Assembly: GCA_934364765.1 (NCBI GenBank) | Contig: CAKRMO010000072.1 | Span: 1 to 6,233, forward strand | Length of the DNA: 6,233 nucleotides | DNA from: an uncultured Bacteroidaceae bacterium | Lineage (GTDB): Bacteria > Bacteroidota > Bacteroidia > Bacteroidales > Bacteroidaceae | Direction: 5' to 3' | Shown: positions 1 to 6,233 of the stretch, piece after piece | Numbering within the stretch: position 1 is the first letter of the stretch | How the letters are laid out: the number at the start of each line of letters is the position of its first letter | The notes under the pieces: model-generated | Databases searched by the model: none | What the model saw: the letters and a program-made list of their open reading frames with translations, nothing else | What the model was told of the DNA's origin: nothing | Program-made: the position numbers and the translations under genes

Positions 1-445
1 GCCCATAGTTGTGAAGTCCGCCGCCGTGCGCAGGATTGCTTACGTATATTTCCTTTTTTGTCCCTGCCACCACGTTCCACATCTTCTGCTGCACCGACAT
101 GGGGCGCGCCGCGTCATAAACCTTCAGCGTTAGCTTCGGGTGGCTTCGGCGCAGGATGTGCTGGGCGCGCCTCAGGGCTTTCGCCGCCAGGGGGTGAAGG
201 TAGGCCGTTTGCAGGTCGGTGTACAATTTCCGTCCCGTGAAATTGTCGGGGCGGGTGTACATCAGGCTCACGAGGATGGTGGAGTCTGTGTCGCTGATTT
301 TCACCATTCCCTGACGCTCCATTGACTGTTCGGTTGGCGTTTTCACATTTTTCTGCGCAAACGAAACTTGAAAGGCGAGCGTCTGCAATACCATGAAAAT
401 GAGAACCGCCGCTTTTGCCACGCCGTCTGTTTTGTATCCTGTCAT
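1..445 (-). CDS. D-alanyl-D-alanine dipeptidase, VanX/DdpX-like (peptidase M15D), 3' end outside window
   Basis: Family M15D enzymes are zinc dipeptidases that hydrolyse D-Ala-D-Ala. The first 148 codons are visible and the gene continues past the left edge. Residues about 10-30 form a hydrophobic signal peptide ending ...VSFA before QK, so the product is probably periplasmic. Family landmarks follow in order: TILVSLMYTRPDNFTGRKLY (about 56-75), then VYDAARPMSVQQKMW (109-123), whose Arg114 lines up with the catalytic Arg of VanX's DGYRP motif. Last comes GGLHNYG (142-148), where His145 would be the first zinc ligand; the expected Asp, Glu and second His lie outside the window. The ATG at 445 is chosen because it gives a full signal peptide; the in-frame ATG at 394 would cut it. 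The upstream gene ends 16 bases away, so they are likely cotranscribed. A Gram-negative carrier does not need this for vancomycin resistance, so peptidoglycan turnover or dipeptide salvage is the likelier role (inference). Confidence 0.88.
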   Translation of the reverse strand, partial: MTGYKTDGVAKAAVLIFMVLQTLAFQVSFAQKNVKTPTEQSMERQGMVKISDTDSTILVSLMYTRPDNFTGRKLYTDLQTAYLHPLAAKALRRAQHILRRSHPKLTLKVYDAARPMSVQQKMWNVVAGTKKEIYVSNPAHGGGLHNYG

Positions 446-461
446 ATTCTTTCTGCGTCTT

Positions 462-2993
462 TTACCTTTCAAAATCTATAAGTTCGCCGTCGGGAAGCAC
501 CGAGCGGGCTGTTATGCCAAGTTTCACGCCGGGGCGGGCATTGGAATAGAATATCACCGTAGCCCTTCCGTTTTCGTCTGTCAGCACATCGGGATTCCAG
601 TAAAGGGTGCGGCGCATATCGCTTTGATCGGGAAGGTCGCGCTTTCTGTAATCGGGCGAGGGGAACCCGTCATCGCCGCTGTAGCCGAAAAACCTCACCA
701 CCTTTGTCTTGCCCTGCTCCTTCATCATGCTGCGGTTTCCGTTGCCGTATAGAAGTATGGCGGTAAACCTGTCGGTTTTCGAGCCGAAGTTCGGAAGCAC
801 GCGCCTCATTTTTTCCTGGTCGGTAATAACGTACACCCTGCTCACCTCGCTCGCAAAAACCGTGAGGTTGTCCATGTGGTCGTTGCTGTTTTGCTCCGTG
901 TTGTGCATGAAAACCACCGCCGGGCGGTTGCGGTAGGTGAACTTGTAATCAACTCCCGCCAAGTTTGCGCTCTCTGTGGTGTAGTCAAACTTGCTGTTTA
1001 TGCTTTTGAGCAAATCCCAGAGCAGCGGATCGTCCTCTCCCCGGTCGCAATACTTCATTGCCTCGAAGTCAATGTTGTAGCAGATGTCCGCATTGCGCTT
1101 GGCGAAGTCCTCGCCGCCGTTCCAGCGGTCCTGCGTCCTGTCGTTGCGGCTTTTTCCCCTCACCACAGCCTCGCCGAGAATTATGTCGCCCTTGCTGACG
1201 GTGTCCTGCCACGCGAACAGATAGCTTTGCGCCACCTCAGGCTTGTGTATGTATGAACTGAGGCCGAACTCCTGTATGTCGAACATCCTTGGCTTGGGGG
1301 CGAAACTGCGGTCGAGGAATATGCGCATCGTCTTAGGCTTTCCGTTCTCGTATGTATAGAAGCGCCCAACGCCCTCGCCGTAGTATGCGGGCGGCATCAT
1401 GGCAAACCCGCCGGCGGAATCGGTCTTGCACTCTCCCGTCATCCTTTTCCCGGGGAAACGTATGTCAACTTTCAAATCCGCCCCGGCTATCGGCAAGCGT
1501 TTGCCCCTGCCCGCAAGCAAATACCCATTCAGCAGCTGCCCCTGCTCCGACGGCTGGACGAGCTTGAACGGTTTCCTGCCTGTCATTTCGCGGAAGTCAT
1601 ACCTGCGCCAGCCTTGCACGAGCAGCAGAAGGTCGAGCCATTTGGCGTGGGTTTCGTCATCCGCCTCAAAATAATATTCCGGATGGGAGATGTAACCCTT
1701 CAGGTCTGAGGAAAGCAAAAGATTTTCGGCTATTCCGCAGTCCCTGCCGTTGAGCTCCGCATCGCGGTCGTGCACGGCGAGCGAGAAATATGCGTTGCAG
1801 GGGTTGCCCTGCCTGTCGGACAGTTTCATTTCGAGAACAATTGGGGCAAAGGGCTTGTAAACTTCCGCGTTCTGCCTCACTTCCAAGTTCACGGGGTAAC
1901 TTGGGCTGCGCCACACCAGACGCTCCCACAAAATGTCGCCGTCCGCATTGAAAAGCGTTATTTGGTTTATGCCGTAGTGCAGACGTTTTTCGTCCGTCTC
2001 CCAATGCGTCCTGCCGTTGAGGGGAATGCTGTCGAACGCACACAAAGCCCCACGGCAGGTTATGCTTATCCCCATATATTTGCCGTTGAGGTCGGGCGTG
2101 GGAGTTATGTCAAGGACGGCTTTCCCCGCTTTTCGCTCCAGCGTTGCCGCAATGCCGCACTTTCTTGCGGCAGGGAGGGCAAACTCATGCTTTTTGCCCC
2201 CGATTTCCACCACGGCCTTGAGGGAGCTTTTCCACGAGGGGACGACAAACTCCCCCATGCCCTCATGCTGCGTTTTGGACGTGCAGACTTCCTTTTCACC
2301 GTCAATCAGCCTGCATTCCGCGAAATTTATCGGATTGCCGCTTTTGTCTGTTATGCGATAGGCTACCTTTTGCGGAGTCCCGCTTTGAACCAGCGCACCT
2401 CCCTCCGGGTAAAATTCTGCATACACGCCGTTTTTCCTAGCCGAATCTCCGCGCAGCGTGTTCGGCTCTTTGCGCAACATGGGCAGCTGATCTTCGCCAT
2501 TGGCTTTATATATAAAAGGACTCGTATAGTTACCGGAATTATCCTTCGGCTGATATACCGGCACCACACGCGAAAAACAATATTCGCCGTCCCAGTTAAG
2601 CATGGCGCGGGTAAAGGCGCGTATCTCGTAAAAGCCGCCGTGTATAAGGTTTGACAGAGGGATGCTTCCCGAAGCCTGTCCGTCGGTAATTTCGTAACTC
2701 TTGCGTTCCACGGTGTTGCCGTGGTCATCGAGCAGTTCCACATACAAAACTTTGCTCAAGTCGGTGTATTTTAACGACGAAGCCCTCACCACATAGGCTT
2801 TGAAATACACCGTTTCGTCTATGAAATATGCGTTGTTGTCCAAGTGCAGGTAAACCTTCTCCTGCGTATAGCGGCTGTCATAAAGGGCAATTTCCTTGAA
2901 ATGTTTCATGAAACTGCCGCCGCCGGCAGCACCCTGTGCATACGAAATGGCTAAGGAGGCAAGCATGACAACTAAAATACAGATGCGTTTCAT
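462..2993 (-). CDS. Exported MG2-domain protein with TonB-plug-like region, Bacteroidota type
   Basis: An 843-residue secreted protein of unknown biochemical role. Residues 1-20 are a signal peptide (MKRICILVVMLASLAISYAQ). An MG2-like beta domain of the alpha-2-macroglobulin kind follows at about 45-145, opening with EKVYLHLDNNAYFIDETVYF. Next comes FYPEGGALVQ (194-203), which begins a second beta domain in this family. LLLLVQGWRRYDF (455-467) is a signature I recall from Bacteroidota relatives. About 485-560 resembles a carboxypeptidase-regulatory-like fold (NGYLL...KTDSAGGF). About 605-755 resembles a TonB-receptor plug, beginning GEAVVRG. The last 50 residues, with TLYWNPDVLTDENGRATVIF, form the usual final beta domain. 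There is no thioester motif (CGEQ) and no C-terminal porin barrel, so it is neither a trapping macroglobulin nor a transporter. It starts 33 bases after the DUF3109 gene behind an A-rich leader. The family assignment is confident; an envelope or surface role is inferred. Confidence 0.85.
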   Translation of the reverse strand: MKRICILVVMLASLAISYAQGAAGGGSFMKHFKEIALYDSRYTQEKVYLHLDNNAYFIDETVYFKAYVVRASSLKYTDLSKVLYVELLDDHGNTVERKSYEITDGQASGSIPLSNLIHGGFYEIRAFTRAMLNWDGEYCFSRVVPVYQPKDNSGNYTSPFIYKANGEDQLPMLRKEPNTLRGDSARKNGVYAEFYPEGGALVQSGTPQKVAYRITDKSGNPINFAECRLIDGEKEVCTSKTQHEGMGEFVVPSWKSSLKAVVEIGGKKHEFALPAARKCGIAATLERKAGKAVLDITPTPDLNGKYMGISITCRGALCAFDSIPLNGRTHWETDEKRLHYGINQITLFNADGDILWERLVWRSPSYPVNLEVRQNAEVYKPFAPIVLEMKLSDRQGNPCNAYFSLAVHDRDAELNGRDCGIAENLLLSSDLKGYISHPEYYFEADDETHAKWLDLLLLVQGWRRYDFREMTGRKPFKLVQPSEQGQLLNGYLLAGRGKRLPIAGADLKVDIRFPGKRMTGECKTDSAGGFAMMPPAYYGEGVGRFYTYENGKPKTMRIFLDRSFAPKPRMFDIQEFGLSSYIHKPEVAQSYLFAWQDTVSKGDIILGEAVVRGKSRNDRTQDRWNGGEDFAKRNADICYNIDFEAMKYCDRGEDDPLLWDLLKSINSKFDYTTESANLAGVDYKFTYRNRPAVVFMHNTEQNSNDHMDNLTVFASEVSRVYVITDQEKMRRVLPNFGSKTDRFTAILLYGNGNRSMMKEQGKTKVVRFFGYSGDDGFPSPDYRKRDLPDQSDMRRTLYWNPDVLTDENGRATVIFYSNARPGVKLGITARSVLPDGELIDFER

Positions 2994-3026
2994 GGCTGCT
3001 ATGTTTTTGTTGTGAAACTGTTTTTG

Positions 3027-3635
3027 TCAGAGTATCTTTTGCTTAAAAAGTTCCCTTGCCGCAGTGTCGAGTTCCTCATACCATTCCTCTCCGAACGCCC
3101 TTACGAGCGGGGATTTCAGAAACTCGTACACGCGGATGCCGTTTTTCGCGCCGAGCTTGCGTGCACACCCGCAAATGTCACAGCGGTTATAGTTTAGGGC
3201 CGCCATGCCGTTGCTCAGCCTTGAGACGCGGATTGGGTAGAGTGCACAAGAGATTGGCTTCACGAATTTTGTCTTGCCTTCGGCGTATGCCCTTTCAAGG
3301 GCGCAAAGACAACATCCGCCCTCCCCCATGCAAGTGAAAACGCAGTTCTTGCCCTTTACGATGCTCGTAACAAGGTCGCCGTCGCGGTCTTTGTATGCCA
3401 CGCCCTGTTTGCGTATCAGGTTAAGGGCGGCGTGGCTCAACTTGTCCTTCACGAAAGGCACGGCTTCCTCTATCTGCCTTATTTCTTCGGCGGTTACAGG
3501 CGCACCGGCATCCCCCTCTATGCAGCACGCGCCTTTGCACACGTCCAAATCGCAGCAAAAGTATTCCGTGATGCACTCCGAGGAAACTATCGCGTTGCCT
3601 ATCTCAATCATTGTATTGTATTGTCCGCTGCCCAT
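3027..3635 (-). CDS. DUF3109 family cysteine-rich protein
   Basis: A 202-residue (194 from the second start) cytoplasmic-looking protein without signal peptide or membrane segment. It has 15 cysteines in clusters: positions 21, 27, 28, 33, 37, 38, then 98, 102, 108, 109, 111, 130, and 152, 155, 157. The segments FCCDLDVCKGACCIEGDAGA, GDLVTSIVKGKNCVFTC, KPISCALYPIRV and GIRVYEFLKSPLVRAFGEEW match what I recall of the DUF3109 family common in Bacteroidota. The clusters recall YkgJ-type proteins, which are thought to hold a metal or Fe-S cluster; ligand identity is inferred, and no enzymatic role is known to me. The true start may be the ATG at 3611, giving MIEIGNAIVSSE, because relatives begin there; the first ATG at 3635 adds eight residues of low similarity. 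It lies 10 bases (34 with the later start) after the ung stop and is probably cotranscribed. Confidence 0.87.
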   Translation of the reverse strand: MGSGQYNTMIEIGNAIVSSECITEYFCCDLDVCKGACCIEGDAGAPVTAEEIRQIEEAVPFVKDKLSHAALNLIRKQGVAYKDRDGDLVTSIVKGKNCVFTCMGEGGCCLCALERAYAEGKTKFVKPISCALYPIRVSRLSNGMAALNYNRCDICGCARKLGAKNGIRVYEFLKSPLVRAFGEEWYEELDTAARELFKQKIL

Positions 3636-3645
3636 AACAGAACTT

Positions 3646-4308
3646 TTACCATTTTATTGGTGCCTTGCCTTGGCTTTCGAGGTAGTCGTTGGCAAGGGTG
3701 AAATGATGGTTGCCGAAAAATCCCCTGTAGGCAGACAATGGCGAGGGATGGGCAGACTGGAGCACGAGGTTCTTCGTGCGGTCTATCAATGCGCCCTTTC
3801 TCTGCGCGTATGCCCCCCAAAGCAGATAGACTATGCCGCTGCGCTTTGTGGCAAGGGCGCGTATCGCCGCGTCGGTGAACTCCTCCCAGCCCTTGTTTTG
3901 GTGAGAGCCTGCCTGATGCGCTCTCACGGTAAGGGTGGCGTTGAGAAGCAGCACCCCCTGTTTCACCCACCGCGTAAGGTCGCCGCTCGCCGGCGCCGGA
4001 TTTCCCGTGTCGGCCTGCACCTCCTTGAATATGTTTTCGAGCGAGGGCGGGAATTTTACCCCCTCCGCCACCGAGAAACTCAGTCCGTGGGCCTGGCCGG
4101 GTTCATGATACGGATCCTGTCCTATGATTACGACCTTCACCTCGTTGAAAGGGCAAAGGTTGAACGCATTGAAGATTAGATTGCCCGGCGGATAGCAAAC
4201 GCCGCTTGCGTATTCCCTGCGCACAAACTCCACAAGGTTTGCAAAATACGGCTTTTCAAATTCCCCGGCAAGCGCGTCTTTCCAGCTGTTCTCTATCTTT
4301 ACATTCAT
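3646..4308 (-). CDS. ung: Uracil-DNA glycosylase, family 1
   Basis: Removes uracil, arising from cytosine deamination or dUMP incorporation, from DNA by cleaving the N-glycosidic bond, which starts base excision repair in the cytoplasm. The 220 residues match the usual bacterial length. The water-activating motif GQDPYH occupies 63-68, with Asp65 the catalytic base, followed by GQAHGLSFSV and the PPSL loop (88-91). LLNATLTVRAHQAGSH (121-136) holds the conserved Asn123 of the uracil pocket. VYLLWGAYAQ (160-169) is a conserved core strand. HPSPLSAYRGFFG (187-199) is the DNA-intercalation loop, with His187 contacting uracil and the Leu as the intercalating residue. All key motifs are intact, so the enzyme should be active. 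The ATG at 4308 is the only sensible start, behind an A-rich leader. It begins 21 bases downstream of the dGTPase stop, suggesting one transcript with that nucleotide-pool enzyme. Confidence 0.98.
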   Translation of the reverse strand: MNVKIENSWKDALAGEFEKPYFANLVEFVRREYASGVCYPPGNLIFNAFNLCPFNEVKVVIIGQDPYHEPGQAHGLSFSVAEGVKFPPSLENIFKEVQADTGNPAPASGDLTRWVKQGVLLLNATLTVRAHQAGSHQNKGWEEFTDAAIRALATKRSGIVYLLWGAYAQRKGALIDRTKNLVLQSAHPSPLSAYRGFFGNHHFTLANDYLESQGKAPIKW

Positions 4309-4329
4309 GAGCGTTGTTTTTGGGGGACA

Positions 4330-5694
4330 TCACACCGTGGGCAGCTGCGAGCCGTTTATCTTGCGGTACAGGTCGAGCGAAAACACGTCGGTCATTCCCG
4401 AAATGAAGTCTATCACGGCCATAACCTTTTCGTAAAGCGTCGGCGCGCCGAACTGATACTGCGACGATATGCGGCTAAGCAGCAGTTTGCTGTAAGTGTT
4501 CTCCGGCGTGAGGGCAGCCTTGAGCACAAGATCCAGAAGCGTATATATAATATGGTATCCGGCAAGCTCTATGTCAAGCACATCGCGGCTGCGGTATATT
4601 TTCTCCACCGCCACCTCGCTGCTGTGCCTGTAGGCTTGAGCTATGCAGGGCGTTATGTGGTCTGTCAGGCTGCCACCGAAGGTTCCCGACAGTATGGCGT
4701 CCTCATTTTCCAGAAACACATTCACACACTCATGCTCCAGGAGGTTTATCACGCGGGAGCGGTAATACACTATCTTTTCGTTTTGGTCGGTAACATACGG
4801 ATAAGCCTTCCTTATGTGTTCACGGTCGCAGTCCTTGAAAAAACCCAAAAGCAGGTCGCTTGTCTCTTCAAAGGTGAGCAGCCGCAGCTTGTAGGCATCC
4901 TCTATGTCCATAATCTCATAGCAAATGTCATCGGCGGCCTCAACAAGATAAGCCAAAGGATGGCGGCAATACTTCACCATGCCGTCATGGTTTTCAAGGC
5001 ATATAAGCCCGAGTTCTTCGGCAATTTTCACAAACGCCTCGCGTTCTGACTCAAAAAAGCCGAATTTCTGTTTGGAGGCGAGCGAGGAGGAGAACGGATA
5101 CTTCACAATCGAGGCGAGAGTGGGGTATGTCATTACAAAGCCTCCCCTTCTGCGCCCGTTGAACTGGTGGGTCAGTATTCTGAACGCATTGGCGTTGCCG
5201 TCAAAATGCGTTATGTCGTTCCATTGCGCCTCCGTGAGCTGCTCGCCCGTCTTGGGGTCTTTGTAATGCTTCATCCTGCCGCCGCTTTCGCTCTCGGCGA
5301 AAAAGCTCGCTATCGCCCTTTCGCCCGCGTGTCCGAATGGGGGGTTGCCCATGTCGTGGGCAAGGCAGGCGGCGGAGACAATCGCCCCGAGCGACACGGC
5401 AAAGTCCTCGCCAAGGTTTTTGTGGCGTTCCATAAGCTCGTGGCCGCAGTCCAAGCCAAGCGAACGTCCCACGCTCGACACCTCAAGGCTGTGGGTGAGG
5501 CGGTTGTGCACGAACACGCTGCCCGGAAGCGGGAACACCTGCGTCTTGTTCTGCATACGGCGGAAAGGGGCGGAAAAAATCAGGCGGTCGAAATCGCGCT
5601 GGAACTGCGTGCGGTCTTCCTTAACGGTGTCATACCTTTCCTCCAAGCCATAGCGCTTGTTGGTGGTTAGCTGTCTCCAATTCATCTTCTCCAT
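4330..5694 (-). CDS. dgt: Deoxyguanosinetriphosphate triphosphohydrolase (dGTPase), HD superfamily
   Basis: Hydrolyses dGTP, and in some relatives other dNTPs, to the nucleoside and tripolyphosphate, so adjusting the cytoplasmic dNTP pool. The 454 residues fit the Bacteroidota dGTPase length. The N-terminal hallmark DRTQFQRDFDRLIFSAPFRR (27-46) runs into MQNKTQVFPLPGS. The HD-domain metal ligands are visible: His68 in RLTHSLEV, His113-Asp114 in CLAHDMGNPPFGHAGE (110-125), and Asp255 in EAADDICYEIMD. HFDGNANAFRIL (163-174) is a conserved substrate-site stretch in this family. The motifs are complete. The start is uncertain by three codons: the ATG at 5694 gives MEKMNWRQL, and the ATG at 5685 gives MNWRQL, as in the relatives I recall. 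It is the first gene of the run; a -7-like promoter box lies 34 bases upstream of the first ATG. Some HD dNTPases serve phage defence, but the housekeeping neighbours do not suggest that here. Confidence 0.95.
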   Translation of the reverse strand: MEKMNWRQLTTNKRYGLEERYDTVKEDRTQFQRDFDRLIFSAPFRRMQNKTQVFPLPGSVFVHNRLTHSLEVSSVGRSLGLDCGHELMERHKNLGEDFAVSLGAIVSAACLAHDMGNPPFGHAGERAIASFFAESESGGRMKHYKDPKTGEQLTEAQWNDITHFDGNANAFRILTHQFNGRRRGGFVMTYPTLASIVKYPFSSSLASKQKFGFFESEREAFVKIAEELGLICLENHDGMVKYCRHPLAYLVEAADDICYEIMDIEDAYKLRLLTFEETSDLLLGFFKDCDREHIRKAYPYVTDQNEKIVYYRSRVINLLEHECVNVFLENEDAILSGTFGGSLTDHITPCIAQAYRHSSEVAVEKIYRSRDVLDIELAGYHIIYTLLDLVLKAALTPENTYSKLLLSRISSQYQFGAPTLYEKVMAVIDFISGMTDVFSLDLYRKINGSQLPTV

Positions 5695-5780
5695 TTTCCG
5701 GGCCGCAGTTTTGCTTTATACGAGACACAAAGTTACGCAAATTCCAAATAACCCGTCCCGCTTTTGCAAAAAACATTGCC
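5695..5780 (-). other. Intergenic region upstream of the dgt-led operon
   Basis: These 86 bases are the longest gene-free gap in the window apart from the unresolved right edge, and are visibly richer in A and T than the flanking genes. They would hold the promoter of the downstream genes and any end signal of the beta-barrel gene. The palindrome ttttgcaaaa at 5762-5771 is just beyond the beta-barrel stop but is too short to call as a terminator. Confidence 0.6.
5728..5735 (-). promoter_or_regulatory. Bacteroidota -7 promoter box (TAnnTTTG) for the dgt operon
   Basis: The minus strand reads TAACTTTG, an exact match to the TAnnTTTG -7 consensus used by the Bacteroidota primary sigma factor. 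A start about 7 bases downstream would leave a leader of roughly 25-30 bases before the dgt ATG, a sensible spacing. No clean TTTG -33 element stands at the expected 19-21 base distance, so the call rests on the -7 box and its position ahead of the first gene of the run. Confidence 0.55.
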
Positions 5781-6176
5781 CTACAAAATCCTGCCCGCAA
5801 GCGTGAACTTCAATACCGGGTACACCCGCCAGTTGTCCACAAACTTGGAGATGTCATCGCTGCCCGCGTCATACATGGCATCCTTGAATTTTATCTCAGC
5901 TCCGTCCTGATACACTTTCAGCCTGCCCATGAACTGGCAGCCCGCCTCCACGCGGAAGCCGATGCGGTTTTTCGGCACAAGACGGCCGCAGCCCAAGCCC
6001 AGATAGGGGCGGAAGCCGTTGCAGCGCACATCACCGGCTACACTTAGATTGTCATTGAACCTCACATTGTACTTGCCGACAGTCGCCCCCACCTGATCGA
6101 GTATCTGCCGCCTGTAAGGCGCGTTTTCCGGACGGTTTGGATAAGTGCAGCCAAAAATACGAAACGGAGGAAATTT
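5781..6176 (-). CDS. Outer-membrane beta-barrel protein, C-terminal part; 5' portion missing or disrupted
   Basis: The frame encodes the last part of a small barrel protein of Bacteroidales type. Alternating strands and glycine-aromatic patterns are seen in FRPYLGLGCGR, then VPKNRIGFRVEAGCQFMGR and KVYQDGAEIKF. It ends WRVYPVLKFTLAGRIL, the usual last-strand pattern of this family. Relatives are about 200 residues with an N-terminal signal peptide. Here the frame is open only from 6176, directly after an in-frame TAG at 6177-6179, and contains no ATG. The first usable start is a GTG at 6092, which would leave 103 residues without signal peptide. That product could not be exported as a normal barrel, so I read this as a truncated, frameshifted or rearranged gene (possible pseudogene), or a sequence error near the edge. 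The function of the intact protein is unknown. It lies 86 bases upstream of dgt on the same strand. Confidence 0.7.
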   Translation of the reverse strand, partial: KFPPFRIFGCTYPNRPENAPYRRQILDQVGATVGKYNVRFNDNLSVAGDVRCNGFRPYLGLGCGRLVPKNRIGFRVEAGCQFMGRLKVYQDGAEIKFKDAMYDAGSDDISKFVDNWRVYPVLKFTLAGRIL

Positions 6177-6233
6177 CTATGACAGCAGTTGCAACACCCG
6201 ATGCGGCACGGCTGGTCTTTGCTGCCGTTGCAG
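6177..6233. other. Unassigned right-edge sequence
   Basis: The minus-strand frame of the beta-barrel gene is closed here by TAG at 6177-6179, and codons beyond it do not resemble a barrel or signal peptide. On the plus strand, ATG at 6179-6181 follows GGAGG at 6166-6170 and opens MTAVATPDAARLVFAAVA to the edge. That could be the start of a divergent gene, but 18 codons are too few to judge. The strong Shine-Dalgarno-like site is atypical for Bacteroidota. Confidence 0.3.

Noticed and set aside
393..752. Plus-strand open frame of 119 codons with a hydrophobic start
   Set aside because: It overlaps the 3' end of the MG2 gene and the signal peptide of the dipeptidase gene; the hydrophobic stretch does not outweigh the real genes opposite.
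1770..2654. Plus-strand open frame of 294 codons
   Set aside because: It lies wholly antisense to the MG2-domain gene, which has clear family motifs; its translation shows no recognisable domain and looks like a frame kept open by codon bias.
3274..4179. Plus-strand open frame of 301 codons
   Set aside because: It is antisense to both the DUF3109 gene and ung and crosses their junction; the opposite strand carries intact motifs.
4552..5670. Plus-strand open frames of 165 and 167 codons
   Set aside because: Both are antisense to the dGTPase gene with its complete HD motifs and show no domain of their own.
4330..5694. dGTPase as part of an anti-phage system
   Set aside because: Defence dGTPases exist, but the neighbours here are housekeeping and envelope genes, with no mobile-element or other defence signature in the window.
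5762..5771. Palindrome ttttgcaaaa as a terminator of the beta-barrel gene
   Set aside because: The arms are AT-rich and have no loop, and no clear T-tract follows on the transcribed strand, so a stable hairpin is unlikely.
6152..6159. TATTTTTG on the minus strand as a -7 promoter box
   Set aside because: It matches TAnnTTTG, but no -33 element is spaced correctly and no complete gene starts downstream.

Overview
The window reads as a stretch of a Bacteroidota (Bacteroidales-like) chromosome. The evidence is a DUF3109 protein and an MG2/TonB-plug-like secreted protein, both in forms I associate with this phylum. Also consistent are an outer-membrane beta-barrel C-terminus of Bacteroidales style, A-rich leaders instead of strong Shine-Dalgarno sites, and a TAnnTTTG-type -7 promoter box. 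The assignment comes from recalled family features, not from a search.

Layout: every convincing gene lies on the minus strand, so transcription runs right to left. At the right edge (about 5781-6176) is the C-terminal part of an outer-membrane beta-barrel protein whose 5' portion is missing or interrupted: there is no ATG in frame and a TAG stands at 6177-6179. An 86-base AT-richer gap follows, with a -7-like box at 5728-5735. Then come five tightly packed genes: a dGTPase (4330-5694), uracil-DNA glycosylase (3646-4308), a Cys-rich DUF3109 protein (3027-3635), an 843-residue exported MG2-domain protein (462-2993), and the first 148 codons of an exported VanX/DdpX-type D-Ala-D-Ala dipeptidase, which runs off the left edge. 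Gaps between the five genes are 10-33 bases and I see no convincing terminator between them, so one transcript is likely.

How the genes fit together: the first two act on nucleotides and DNA, dGTP hydrolysis affecting the dNTP pool and Ung removing uracil from DNA. The last two carry signal peptides and act in the envelope. DUF3109 sits between them, a probable metal-binding protein of unknown role. The mixture looks like a housekeeping cluster more than a dedicated new system. I found no tRNA, rRNA, CRISPR array, insertion sequence or obvious mobile element. The most unusual spot is the right edge, where the beta-barrel gene loses its upstream reading frame.
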